Assembly (NCBI GenBank): GCA_026709505.1 | Contig: JAPOSW010000102.1 | Coordinates: forward strand, 1-37,408 | Length of the DNA stretch: 37,408 nucleotides | Direction of reading: 5' to 3' | DNA from: Gammaproteobacteria bacterium | GTDB lineage: Bacteria; Pseudomonadota; Gammaproteobacteria; Arenicellales; Poriferihabitantaceae | Shown: in pieces, positions 7,246 to 15,800 of the stretch | How positions within the stretch are numbered: position 1 is the first letter of the stretch | Layout: every line of letters starts with the position of its first letter | Program-made: the position numbers and the translations under genes | Notes under the pieces: generated by a model | Database searches by the model: none | Told to the model about the DNA's origin: nothing | The model's input: only the letters and a program-made list of their open reading frames with translations

Positions 7246-8007
7246 CTACGAACTATCAGCAATAGAAATATCAGCGTTTTCAGTTAGTTGATTTTGATGA
7301 CTATGAAATGCAGAATCCTCCAGTTGCATGCGGCACGCTGAATTTTCATTTCCGGATAGTTTATTGATGTCACAAATTCCCCAAAACCTATCAATCTCCT
7401 CTACCTCCCACAATGGAAGAGATGTAACGATGATATCAATGTGATTACGATTGTCGATTTCCTTAAAGATCGGATCCAGGAATTCATGATTTAATTCAAC
7501 ATCCTGGCCGTTTGAATTGGAACAGGCATCATCCAAGGACTCGTACCAACTAACCTTTCTTTTAGTTACATCCGATCCGTAGGTTTGGATATATAGAGCA
7601 CCCGGAGTTAGAACTTTTACATTCCTGCTATTGGCAGTTAATGCCCTGATTATCACGTTGCTGTCCCAGTCGATATCATCTCTATCTTGAGAGTTGCATG
7701 CCCCATTCGGGCTATAGCCATAAATGGGCACTATTTCTTCATACAAACTGGGCATGAACGCCACCTTTAACGCCCAAATGAAGTTATCGAGAAACCCGAA
7801 GTTTGATTGGATGACAACATCTTGAAATTCCTGAATATTCTCCAGTGATGGAATCCGGCCGTCAAACCCTCCTAATTCTACAATCCTCGGCTCCCCAAAT
7901 ACTATTTCTGGTTCAGCCTGTACCCCATTAACTGACGACTCCGCAACCGATTCAAAAGGGAGGGAGATTGAGAAAGCCAAAACAGCGGCGATAATAAAGT
8001 ACTTCAT
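7246..8007 (-). CDS. Secreted or periplasmic protein of unknown function
   Basis: About 253 residues starting MKYFIIAAVLAFSISLPFES, a classical Sec signal peptide with likely cleavage after SVA (residues about 19-21). An in-frame ATG five codons upstream (8022) is also possible; neither start has a strong ribosome-binding site. The mature part is soluble and acidic, with about five cysteines (NGACNS, DDACSN, GICDIN, SACRMQ) that could form disulphides in the periplasm. I do not recognise a domain. A small membrane-protein frame (8099-8292) lies upstream in the same direction and may be an operon partner. Confidence 0.55.
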   Translation of the reverse strand: MKYFIIAAVLAFSISLPFESVAESSVNGVQAEPEIVFGEPRIVELGGFDGRIPSLENIQEFQDVVIQSNFGFLDNFIWALKVAFMPSLYEEIVPIYGYSPNGACNSQDRDDIDWDSNVIIRALTANSRNVKVLTPGALYIQTYGSDVTKRKVSWYESLDDACSNSNGQDVELNHEFLDPIFKEIDNRNHIDIIVTSLPLWEVEEIDRFWGICDINKLSGNENSACRMQLEDSAFHSHQNQLTENADISIADSS

Positions 8008-8098
8008 TGCATCGAAACTCATGGAGTAACTCGCCCGATGGAGAGACGCAGAATTATAACAACTGCCGCTGTCAGGGCTGTTCCTGCAAGATACATTC

Positions 8099-8292
8099 TT
8101 ACTGGTCCCGAGTTACATTTACGATGGTTAGAATCCAGGCAAAGAAAGCTGAAACACTGAAGACCATGAACCCTGTTATGCCAAAGAACGGAGCAAACAA
8201 TGCAGGCGTATCAGCGTCTATAGGCAGATACTCGTTTGTTGCAACAGGTATTAGTGCAAAAGCGAATGAAGCAAAATAAGTAAATTACCCAT
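8099..8292 (-). pseudogene. Small two-segment membrane protein, probably frameshifted
   Basis: A 61-codon open frame reads FASFAFALIPVATNEYLP, then FGITGFMVFSVSAFFAWILT and ends VNVTRDQ, giving two hydrophobic segments. It has no start codon of its own. ATG at 8290-8292 (MGNLLILLHS) sits one frame away, so a single indel near the start would explain the break. It is too short to assign. Confidence 0.35.
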
Positions 8293-8322
8293 AAATTATA
8301 AGAAACTTATTATTATGGGTAA
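8285..8322. repeat. AT-rich hairpin
   Basis: TTACCCATAAATTATAAG and CTTATTATTATGGGTAA form near-perfect arms around AAA. It overlaps the start of the small membrane-protein remnant and abuts MITE-like copy B, so it could be the element's flank or a weak terminator. Confidence 0.4.
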
Positions 8323-8326
8323 GGGA

Positions 8327-8488
8327 CTAATCCACAAATAGAAAACATGAGAGTGCCCCCAACGCCTTGTGTGGCGTAATTTTCGAGAGGCCTGCAGAAT
8401 CACCCAATGGGTGATTCTAGGTCGGTTTGAAACCCGCATTACATATGGCCTTGCACCCAATGCCGAGTACTCTATTTATGGATTGGGG
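8327..8488. repeat. MITE-like element, copy B
   Basis: About 162 bp with inverted ends CTAATCCACAAATAG (8327-8341) and CTATTTATGGATTGGGG (8472-8488). The left 32 bp match copy A's right end, inverted, at 30 of 32 positions. Inside is a palindrome at 8396-8418, AGAATCACCCA and TGGGTGATTCT around one base. There is no coding. It ends 13 bp before the toxin-antitoxin leader ORF and may supply its promoter. Confidence 0.45.
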
Positions 8489-8501
8489 AGAGGAGGGACA
8501 G

Positions 8502-8591
8502 ATGAAAGGAAGTACAGAAAATTGTAAACTGCCCGAATTGTTCATGTCGGATTTGCCGCCACTGGATAACGAGGCGCCTGCTAGAATATGA
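8502..8591 (+). CDS. 29-residue leader peptide coupled to the PIN toxin
   Basis: The ORF MKGSTENCKLPELF...NEAPARI has a strong AGGAGG upstream. Its TGA overlaps the toxin ATG as ATGA (8588-8591). The toxin has no ribosome-binding site of its own, so translation is probably coupled. The peptide may be a short antitoxin relic or purely a translational leader. Confidence 0.5.
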   Translation: MKGSTENCKLPELFMSDLPPLDNEAPARI

Positions 8592-9097
8592 CGTTGACAC
8601 CAATGAAACCAACTGCATACATTGAGACATCGGTTGTCAGCTACCTGACGGCTAGACCAGCAAGGGACATGGTGGTCGCCGCTTATCAGGAGATTACACG
8701 CGATTGGTGGCGCAATGCACCCAACAGGTTTGACCTTGTTGCATCCCAACTCGTCATTGCCGAAGCTGGTTCGGGCGATCCTGATGTGGCAAAGATTCGA
8801 CTAAAGATGCTCAAGGGAGCCACATTGCTTGATGCGACTCCGAAAGCGGAGAATCTGGCACAAACCCTTGTCGACCTTGGCGCAGTTCCACGTCAAGCGG
8901 CAGAAGATGCTGCACACATTGCCATCGCCGCGACCAACGGAATCGATTTTTTGGTAACGTGGAATTTTCGACATATTGCCAATGCATCAATGCGTGCTAG
9001 AATCGAGCATACATGCCGACAGGCTGGCTATGAGCCACCAGTAATATGCACACCCAACGAACTCATGGAGTTGGATCATGTCGACTCAGCCAACTGA
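8588..9097 (+). CDS. PIN-domain ribonuclease toxin (VapC-like)
   Basis: A 169-residue PIN-domain protein. It opens with AYIETSVVSYL, where Glu13 takes the place of the usual first Asp as in one PIN subfamily. It continues with VIAEA (Glu59), AEDAAHIAIA (Asp107) and FLVTWNFRHI, which carries the conserved TWN block. These acidic residues coordinate the metal for RNA cleavage in VapC-type toxins. The start at 8588 is favoured because it overlaps the upstream leader ORF as ATGA; ATG at 8603 is the alternative. The antitoxin gene follows and overlaps by 20 bases, so the order is toxin first, reversed from the usual vapBC. Confidence 0.8.
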   Translation: MTLTPMKPTAYIETSVVSYLTARPARDMVVAAYQEITRDWWRNAPNRFDLVASQLVIAEAGSGDPDVAKIRLKMLKGATLLDATPKAENLAQTLVDLGAVPRQAAEDAAHIAIAATNGIDFLVTWNFRHIANASMRARIEHTCRQAGYEPPVICTPNELMELDHVDSAN

Positions 9098-9293
9098 CCC
9101 TATAATCTCTGAGGTGAGGTCTGTGCGTGACGCACACGCATCCCGTTTTCGTTATGACCTATCGGCAATCTTCCGGAACATCCGGGCAATGCAGGATGAA
9201 TCTGGGCGGAAGTATGTCTGCCTTCCATCGCGACCGGTTGCCAGTTCGGGCACCAAACCTCAAAGACACGGCAAGCGTGTCTCAGAGTCATAG
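9078..9293 (+). CDS. Antitoxin partner of the PIN toxin
   Basis: A 71-residue protein. SEVRSVRDAHASRFRYDLSA, then IFRNIRAMQDESGRKYVCLP, matches the short proteins commonly encoded right after this class of PIN toxins (VRxxRDAHAxxFxYDLxAIF). It lacks a recognisable DNA-binding domain in the N terminus, so autoregulation may involve the complex or be absent. It overlaps the toxin gene by 20 bases and is surely co-expressed. Confidence 0.7.
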   Translation: MSTQPTDPIISEVRSVRDAHASRFRYDLSAIFRNIRAMQDESGRKYVCLPSRPVASSGTKPQRHGKRVSES

Positions 9294-9324
9294 CTTTCAT
9301 AAGGACAGTGGTTCACTAGGAAAT

Positions 9325-9370
9325 TTGGCATATCCATTGCTGATTGTCGTAATAATCAGCAATGGATATA
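9325..9370 (+). promoter_or_regulatory. Second copy of the palindromic promoter
   Basis: TTGGCA (9325-9330), 17 bp, CGTAAT (9348-9353), with 16 bp inverted arms at 9330-9345 and 9354-9369 around GTCGTAAT. Relative to 5389-5434 the arms differ by TGT to CAT on the left and ACA to ATG on the right, so pairing is preserved. Both promoter boxes are weaker than in the first copy. Confidence 0.5.
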
Positions 9371-9778
9371 TTGATTATTGTAATTCAAGTTTCGGAGTTC
9401 ATATTCGTTTGAAACGGCAGAATAAGCCATTGACAGGATAGAAGAACAAGCCCTGTTTTCGGACAGAAGATATGTTTTACACATTCCGATCACCAAATCC
9501 GCTGAAAGAGACGCTGAACGCCAGTCATGAAGTCTAGGTTAATGCCATTGCCGGAACCGGTCGAGACCATGCATGGAACCATTCACAGCGTACGGTCGGT
9601 GCCGGCACACCAGGTGATCAAAGAGCATATGGAATAAATCCCGGCGAAAATGCTGTGGCCCGCCTCCGCATAATCCCTCAGGAGCGCTTTATTACACAAT
9701 TGCCTTTCGCCTAATATAGATCACTCGATTTAAGGATTAAGCGGAACTTCACAATAAAAACTCAGATGAGTTCATCCA
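9371..9778. other. Gene-free stretch with possible remnant of a second AAA_14 gene
   Basis: TTGATTATTGTAATTC at 9371 resembles the bases after the first palindromic promoter. ACAAGCCCTGTTTTCGG near 9445 resembles the Walker A-proximal part of the 5448 gene, so a decayed homologue is possible. From about 9540 to 9711 a + strand frame (AIAGTGRDHAWNHS to FITQLPFA) stays open but has no start and no recognised family. Upstream of 9779 I see no clear promoter. Confidence 0.3.
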
Positions 9779-11788
9779 ATGCAATTTATTCCTGATGCGA
9801 ACTTGCCCGAATTGCTCCTCCGATCGCATGAAGAAGGTCGCGTGGTTTTCTTTTGCGGGGCGGGTATATCCTTTCCAGCAGGGTTGCCAAGTTTTAAAGG
9901 GCTAGTGCAGGAGATCTACAATCAACTGAGAGAACCCTGCAACGACCTTGAACTTCAGGCATATAAACAGGAGCAATACGACAGGACTTTGAACCTGCTG
10001 GAACAACGTATAGTAGGAGGGGGAACTAAAGTTCGTAGAGCATTGGCAGAGGTACTTAAACCAAACCTTGAAAAGGAGGGTGTCAGAGATACTCATGCCG
10101 CACTGCTAAAACTAGCACGCACTCGCGATGACAGGCTTAGACTCGTAACCACTAATTTTGATCGAATATTCGAAGAGGTAATAAAAGACAATGAAGATCA
10201 AATCGATATCTATGCTGCACCAGCACTTCCGGTCCCAAAGGAACGCTGGGAAGGACTCGTTTATTTGCACGGTGTGTTGTCAACACCTCCAAACGAGAAA
10301 AACTTACACAATCTCGTGCTTACCAGCGGTGATTTCGGACTGGCTTATCTGACAGAAGGATGGGCCGCTCGCTTCGTCAGCAAGCTATTCCAGAATTATG
10401 TGGTTTGTTTTATTGGATACGGCATTAATGATCCGATTTTACGCTACATGATGGATGCCTTGGCATCAGACAGATTGCAAGGTAAAAAAATACCGGAAGC
10501 CTATGCCTTTACCGGTTTTAAGAGAGGAAAAGAAAATAACGAAAGAATCAAATGGGAAGCAAAAGGAGTCATCCCAATCCTCTACGAAGTAGGTTCAAAA
10601 AACGATCACTCGCTACTTTACAAGACATTAATTGAGTGGTCGGATACCTATCGAGACGGAATTTCCGGCAAGGAAAGCATCGTGGTTAAGCATGCATCGA
10701 AATACCCATCGGAAAATACACAGCAAGATGATTTTGTGAGTAGCATGGTTTGGGCACTTTCAGACCCGTCAGGACGTCCGGCCAAATGTTTTGCTGAATT
10801 TGAGCCTACTCCTTCATTGGAGTGGTTATTGGCATTTTCTGAACATGGACTTCAAAAGGATGACCTTAAATCTTTCGACAAGGATTCTTCTCATTACCCC
10901 TTTGATGCTGTGCCCAGGTCAAGCTTGATCGATAGACCAGTATTTCCGGAACAACTGTCAAGGACAAGTTTTGGAGGCATCGTGCAGGATACCGATTGGG
11001 ACAAGGTTATGTATCAGATTGCCAGTTGGATGATGCGACATCTCAATGATCCGGAATTGGTTTATTGGATTTTGAACAATGCAAACCCGATGTGCAGTCA
11101 ATTGATTCAGATGATTAACATGGAACTTGAACGCCTGGATAATCTACATAGCAATGAGGAAACCGAAGAATTGGAGAATATCCGCAAGGCTTCACCTAAT
11201 AGAGTTCCAGGCAAATGGATGAGAATGTTGTGGCGATTATTGTTGGGAGGACATGTAAAGACATGTCGCGATAGCTATGACTTTTACCAATGGATGAGCC
11301 GTCTAAATGAAAAAGGACTGGATCTGTCGTTGCGTAAGGAACTGCGCGAATTACTCTCACCTAAAATCGCCCTAGACAAACCATTACATTGGCCGACAGA
11401 ATTTGGCGACTTCAATGTTTCTGATGGACTGCGAAAAATCGTCAGATGGCAACTAGAACTTGCTGCGGATGATGTCCATTCGGCTATTCGGGATTGGAAT
11501 GGCGAGCAATGGAAAACGACATCATCGATTATATTGGAAGATATACAAATGCTGTTGCGAGATGCTCTTGACCTTCTAAGAGAGTTGGAGGATGCAGATG
11601 ACTTTGAATACAGATCACGTTTCCAACATATAGTGCGGCCGAAGCATCCCGCCTCCGCATCCCGGACATCAGAGACGATCGTGTACGCAGCATCCTGGCC
11701 GACTGCTGGGAGCGCACGAAGGACCGGGAGGTGCCGCAATTCCGAGACGGAGAGTGTGAAGTGCGCCGCCTCTGGGATGAAGCGGTAG
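9779..11788 (+). pseudogene. SIR2-family defence protein, C-terminally truncated
   Basis: The N-terminal SIR2 domain has FFCGAGISFPAGLPSF (GAGIS at 27-31), LVTTNFDRIF (TTNFD at 124-128) and VYLHG, with His164 in the catalytic position. This domain binds and hydrolyses NAD+ in antiphage SIR2 proteins, where NAD+ loss kills infected cells. A long helical region follows to about residue 620. The last ~47 residues (after RSRFQH) are Ser/Arg-rich and out of frame with the sequence below them, which encodes something else in another frame. Relatives I recall run well over 1,000 residues, so roughly half is missing. The effector domain remains whole, but the sensing part is probably gone. Confidence 0.75.
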
Positions 11789-11892
11789 CCGAGGCTATGG
11801 GATGGGATACATCTGAACTTGAGAGGCAGCGCCTACTGCTGCACAGGGAGCCGCATGTACGAGGGCTGGGGTATGGACAGTATGCCGACTAG
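11638..11892 (+). pseudogene. C-terminal fragment of an unidentified gene
   Basis: In a frame different from the SIR2 gene, this stretch encodes AEASRIPDIRDDRVRSILAD, CWERTKDREVPQFRDGE and EPHVRGLGYGQYAD, then TAG. It reads as a well-formed C terminus of a larger protein with higher GC than the SIR2 gene. It was joined by a deletion at about 11625-11640. I recognise the style of the C terminus from other genomes but cannot name the family. Confidence 0.45.
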
Positions 11893-12206
11893 GAAAGTGT
11901 ATCCGGCCATGTCGGAGAATCCGGATAGAGGTGTGCCAAATGAAATGCACACAATATTCAATGCCGGTATAAACGAAGAAGGAAACACCAATCCGGATTC
12001 GAGAGTTATTCCCTTGGCCTCGTCAAGTCAACTGTGAGAGGAATTTCGTTCCGGTATCCGGCATCACAAAAGGCAGAGACTCAAATTGAAGTACTCATCC
12101 AATGTTTACGAGTCTCGGATCATTCAAGGCTGGTATTTTCATCCTCAACCACTTTCAAAATAATCTGTTACGGACATCCTCCCAATACGCAAAACCCATA
12201 CGTTCA

Positions 12207-12797
12207 ATGGCATTGCCCCAGCACATGAAACCAAGCCGATTGTCAGCGAATTTGATTCTGAAACTGGCACTGTTACAGGTTGTAATCATTGCCCTTGCGA
12301 ACTATACCGTGCAGTTCACCAATACCTTCCTCGGGTACCATTACAGCTACGGCATGTTTATCTTCCCGGCAGCCATTTTAGCAACCGATCTGACCATCCG
12401 CCTGTCCGGGCAAGCCAGCGCCCGAATAATCGTCTGCATAGCCTTTGTTCCTGCCATCCTGATCAGCGCATGGCTGGCAGACTGGCGAATTGGCTTGGCA
12501 AGTGGCTTGGCCTATCTTTTCGGGCAATTGCTTGACATCCTGGTGTTTCAGCATATACGGGAACGTTCGCTTGCCTGGTGGCCAGCACCCTTGATCTCGA
12601 CCTTTGTGGCCAACGTCATTGATACCTATGCCTTCTACTTTGCGGCGTTTTATCGCTCAAGTGACCCATTTATGGCCGCCAACTGGATTGAAATTGCTAC
12701 CATTGACCTTTGTTTCAAAATTGTAGTCTGTGTAGTGTTGTTCCTGCCGTTCTATGGCATGCTCCTGCATCGCCTGCAGGCACGAATGCTGGCATAA
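12207..12797 (+). CDS. yhhQ: Queuosine precursor transporter, YhhQ family
   Basis: About 196 residues from MALPQH (an internal ATG at 12225, MKPSRL, would also fit). Six or so membrane segments are visible. LANYTVQF, FIFPAAILATDLTIR, LAYLFGQLLDILVFQHIRER, WWPAPLISTFVANVIDT, DPFMAANWIEIA and DLCFKIVVCVVLFLPFYGML match YhhQ of E. coli in order. The family imports 7-deazaguanine precursors (preQ0/preQ1) for tRNA queuosine. It stands alone, is intact, and is the only housekeeping-type gene in the left flank. The stretch before it (11893-12206) holds no gene I can support. Confidence 0.85.
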   Translation: MALPQHMKPSRLSANLILKLALLQVVIIALANYTVQFTNTFLGYHYSYGMFIFPAAILATDLTIRLSGQASARIIVCIAFVPAILISAWLADWRIGLASGLAYLFGQLLDILVFQHIRERSLAWWPAPLISTFVANVIDTYAFYFAAFYRSSDPFMAANWIEIATIDLCFKIVVCVVLFLPFYGMLLHRLQARMLA

Positions 12798-13178
12798 CAC
12801 AGAAACGCCATAATGGGAATCGTCATGGGATACTTGAAACATGTCACCAGCAATAGTACAAACATATTACCTGTCCAGAACTGCAATAAATGACTGGTAA
12901 AGATTTACTTGACACAAATGAGGAGGGTTGCCGTAGACGGGAAATAGCCAGTATTTCGCTTTCCCATGCGATGGTTTGTTGAATGGGCCGTAGTGGATCA
13001 GTCTGAAAATGCACGGCCTGACTGCGGACAAGGGTGCCTGGAAGCCGCTCTTGTCCATGTCCAATCAGGGCCGCTGGAGTTCAAGCAGGATGGCTAGCCG
13101 CTGCACCCGCAACGAGCAGGCCGGGGAAGCATTGCAGTACCTTTGAGGTGCAAGCCATCCAAACCTGATGAACACGCC
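12798..13178. other. Gene-free stretch
   Basis: I see no convincing ORF, RNA gene, strong promoter or terminator in these bases. GC rises toward 13000, which hints at remnants of a different origin. Confidence 0.4.
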
Positions 13179-13394
13179 ATGAAGGTCAGGTTTTCAGGAA
13201 TCGACAAGTCCCTTGAAGTCTGGAATTGCCATGCAGCCTGCGTCGGTCTGAAAGTGCTGGTCTGCCGCGATGCCGAATCCGGGTGCGACTGGTACACCCG
13301 GGATCCGGTCGACATGGATCACGGAACGACCTGCAGGGAGATGCGCCGCTCGGCATCGGCCATGATCCGCGAGTGGCAGGCGGATCGGCACTGA
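13179..13394 (+). CDS. Small cysteine-containing hypothetical protein
   Basis: A 71-residue ORF, MKVRFSGIDKSLEVWNCHAA to SAMIREWQADRH, with four cysteines. No ribosome-binding site stands out and no family is recognised. It may be spurious. Confidence 0.25.
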   Translation: MKVRFSGIDKSLEVWNCHAACVGLKVLVCRDAESGCDWYTRDPVDMDHGTTCREMRRSASAMIREWQADRH

Positions 13395-13409
13395 GGCCGT
13401 CAGCCAGCC

Positions 13410-14077
13410 CTAATTACTGGCCGGCCTGCATGTGTTGCGATCGTTGTCCCAATTCGTGTTTGCATCATCGTTGCACGCCGTCCGCGCCGTGACGCAAGCC
13501 GAATAAGATAAAGTTGGATGCGCAAAGTAGCCGCTGAAATAGCCGGTTTGAACAAGCGCGGGGGGATTCGGATCGGCGGGGGTTCTGAACCCGGCAGTAG
13601 TGAACGGATTACGGTCATGATAATAATTGCCGGGTTCAGGGGAAAACAGCGCTATGCAGTAGTGTTTATCCGGTTTTGCCCGGAGTGTCTGCTGCCATGA
13701 ATCAAAGGGAATGTTTCCTCTTATTCCGCTTGTATATGCGTTTAATGACAAGCAACTCCTATAGTTGCCAACTTCAGCGTATATCATTAAATGCGGTGAT
13801 TCTATCGTACAGGTATCAGGTGGATTTGAAATCTTGCAAGTGCGAATCGAATTGGGTATTGCGTTGGCTAAATCCACCGTGTAATTTACTTCCCATTCAT
13901 GATTGCCGTTTATCTCTACGGTTGCAGGCATGGTGAAGCCTGTACCAAGCCATGTCATTAATTGCCCTGTTGTGGTCTGCGCCTATCCCGGCGCGGCCAT
14001 CAGGACTGCCGCCAGCAAAGCGGCCAGTGCGGTTAATTTACGAGGGGGGGGGGGGTGAGTTTCATCAGTTGTTTCAT
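13410..14077 (-). pseudogene. C-tract secreted protein with an amber codon at the signal-peptide end
   Basis: ATG (14075-14077) follows GGAGAAGGAA. The gene opens MKQLMKLTPPPPRKL; the prolines come from an uninterrupted run of 12 C. A signal peptide (LTALAALLAAVLMAAPG) follows. A TAG at 13983-13985 then interrupts just before AQTTTGQ, where cleavage would fall. After it the frame runs 182+ residues as a cysteine-rich mature domain (GFTMPATVEINGNHEWEVNY; paired cysteines at RTCKISNPPDTC, YRSCLSL and HYCIALF). With 12 C the leader frame is correct; any other count modulo 3 would shut it off. A paralogue lies at 4957-5248. Expression depends on whether the TAG is real. Confidence 0.5.
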
Positions 14078-14391
14078 TTCCTTCTCCGGATCGCTTGACG
14101 CGAGTTGCTGCAATTGCGGGTATTGTAACCGTTTCGTCTTCCAGGAAACAGGCTGATTGTCAAACTGAGCTACTACCGAATGTGCATACAGACTATCGGC
14201 TCAGTGTTGATCAAATTTGTCGTTGGTGTAGCGTGTTGTGGTAATGTTTCCTGGCACTGTTTTAGTCACAAGTCATAATCAATGAGTTGATGCACTCCAT
14301 AGCATGGGCTATAGTCCTAATAATGCTTACACATAATAAAAATGTGTGATAGGCTCGATAGATTCTGTCTTTTATCTATTGTCATAAATCT

Positions 14392-14887
14392 GTGCCGCTT
14401 CCCTACGATAGCCGTCATGTTGCCAACAATATAATAGATGCGGCAAATGAAAAGGGCAGTGAAGTTTCCATCACAAGACTTCTCAAACTTGCATATATGG
14501 CGCACGGATGGACACTGGCATTGCTTGAAAAACCTCTTGTCAATGATTATGTGCAGGCATGGAAATACGGCTCCTGTCATTCCTCCGATATATTTTTCAT
14601 TCAGACCGCATGGAGTCTACAATCTTCCAAGAGTAGAACTGCCTTGCGAACCTGATATGGATGATGATGTTCATCTGTTAATCGAGAGGGTTCACATCAC
14701 CTATGAAAACCTGAATGATTCCCAGCTGTCCAGGCTGACGCACATTGAGGGAGGCCCCTGGCACACTTCCTATGAACCCGGAAAATTGGGGATAATTATC
14801 CCCAACGAACTCATAGTGGAACATTTCAGTGAAAAAATCAGAAGATCACAAAACCGGGAAAGAAGAAAGGAAATCGCCGCTACCTGA
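14392..14887 (+). pseudogene. Panacea-domain (DUF4065) antitoxin-like gene, frameshifted
   Basis: From GTG at 14392 the frame reads PYDSRHVANNIIDAANEKG, then RLLKLAYMAHGWTLALLEKP and AWKYG. This is the classical opening of the Panacea/SocA-like domain. Homology then continues one frame over as PVIPPIYFSFRPHGVYNLPR and runs to GKLGIIIPNELIVEHFSEKI, ending at 14887. A single extra base near 14570 explains the switch. Panacea proteins neutralise many unrelated toxins. The toxin-like gene starts inside this gene's 3' end, at 14829. Confidence 0.7.
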
Positions 14888-15235
14888 TCCTGACGCCGAG
14901 GACCTTGATGAGGAACAGAAAAACAGACGTTAAACGGTATTGAACGGCATCACATCAATCTCAGATGGTGGGGTGTTGGAGTGGGAACTACTGCAATGAC
15001 GGCAAGTTTCTGTCTTTCCCTGTATATACTTCACAATCTATCTAATTTCACAATTTCGGCAAATTCGGCAAATTTAATTTATCTTGCAATATCTGCCATA
15101 ATTTCATTTACGGTAATAACCGTATTTCTCTTGACCGGAGCATTCAGAAAGTCAAGAAACAATGAAGAAAGTGATGTATTGAAAGAAATAACAAGACTTT
15201 ATCCGTTGATCCGACTGTTTTCCGGCAGACACTAA
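14829..15235 (+). pseudogene. Membrane toxin-like partner of the Panacea gene, frameshifted
   Basis: GTG at 14829 starts MKKSEDHKTGKEERKSPLPD, then PDAEDLDEEQK. One added A in the A5 run at 14919-14923 would continue the frame as QTLNGIERHHINLRWWGVGV, then two hydrophobic segments (TTAMTASFCLSLYIL and NLIYLAISAIISFTVITVFL) and a cytoplasmic tail ending LFSGRH at 15235. Without that base the product stops at 14937. The reconstructed protein is about 135 residues with a charged N terminus and two membrane spans, like membrane-type toxins paired with Panacea antitoxins. It overlaps the upstream gene by 59 bases, as coupled pairs do. Confidence 0.5.
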
Positions 15236-15800
15236 CTACTCGCCCCATAAACTGCTTGCGGCGAGCCGTGAATGAGTAGCACGAGTTCCGCCTTGGATTA
15301 TTCGTATACGTTTCCTTCGAGGGTTTTGACGGCGTGGCCGTTGAGCATGATGTGAATGGCGTTCAGGGGGTTGTATCCGAGCATGCCCATGGTCTTGTAT
15401 ACAACTGGAGACCCTGCAGTGGGCCCAAACCTACTGTCGTATCTCCAGCCCACAGCCAACAAGGGTATCGGACCGTTCACCCAAGCTGGCAAGTAGCCCA
15501 AAGGATGGATAAAGGAGGCTGTCTAGTTCCTCTCGCTTTTCAATAGCACAGCGACTGCGTTAATCGTGCATGGACTAGCATGCAACCCCTTGCCAAGATC
15601 ATTCGCCAACATGCGCTGAACCCGAATCCCCAGTAATGGTATGCATCGGTAGAGCGTAGTGGTAGAAATGAATTGAATCCTTTACAATTCACGCATCAAG
15701 TACCAGAAACCAGTTTCTCTTCCAGATGAGGTCATTTTGAAGTGAAATTATCGGGTGCGTTGGTATTACATAAATCCGTAAACTGTCGAACAGGCCTCGC
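15236..15800. other. Boundary region upstream of nuoA
   Basis: There is no intact gene. On the - strand 15298-15400 reads TMGMLGYNPLNAIHIMLNGH then AVKTLEGNVYE, a protein C terminus I cannot name, with no start. Bases 15640-15800 are AT-rich and must include the nuo promoter. TTGAAT and TTGAAG candidates exist, but no pair of boxes has convincing spacing. This stretch is the border between the accessory region and the core operon. Confidence 0.4.

Noticed and set aside
8007-8279. + strand ORF of 90 codons opposite the secreted-protein start
   Set aside because: Composition is not protein-like, and the - strand encodes a clear signal peptide and membrane segments here.
11819-12037. + strand ORF of 72 codons before yhhQ
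   Set aside because: It overlaps the unknown C-terminal fragment in another frame, has no ribosome-binding site and resembles nothing.
12867-13064. - strand ORF of 65 codons in the gene-free stretch
   Set aside because: Composition and lack of start signals suggest chance; no supporting neighbour.
15645-15665. tRNA-like D-arm sequence (GGTAGAGC) before nuoA
   Set aside because: No acceptor, anticodon or T-arm pairing could be found around it.
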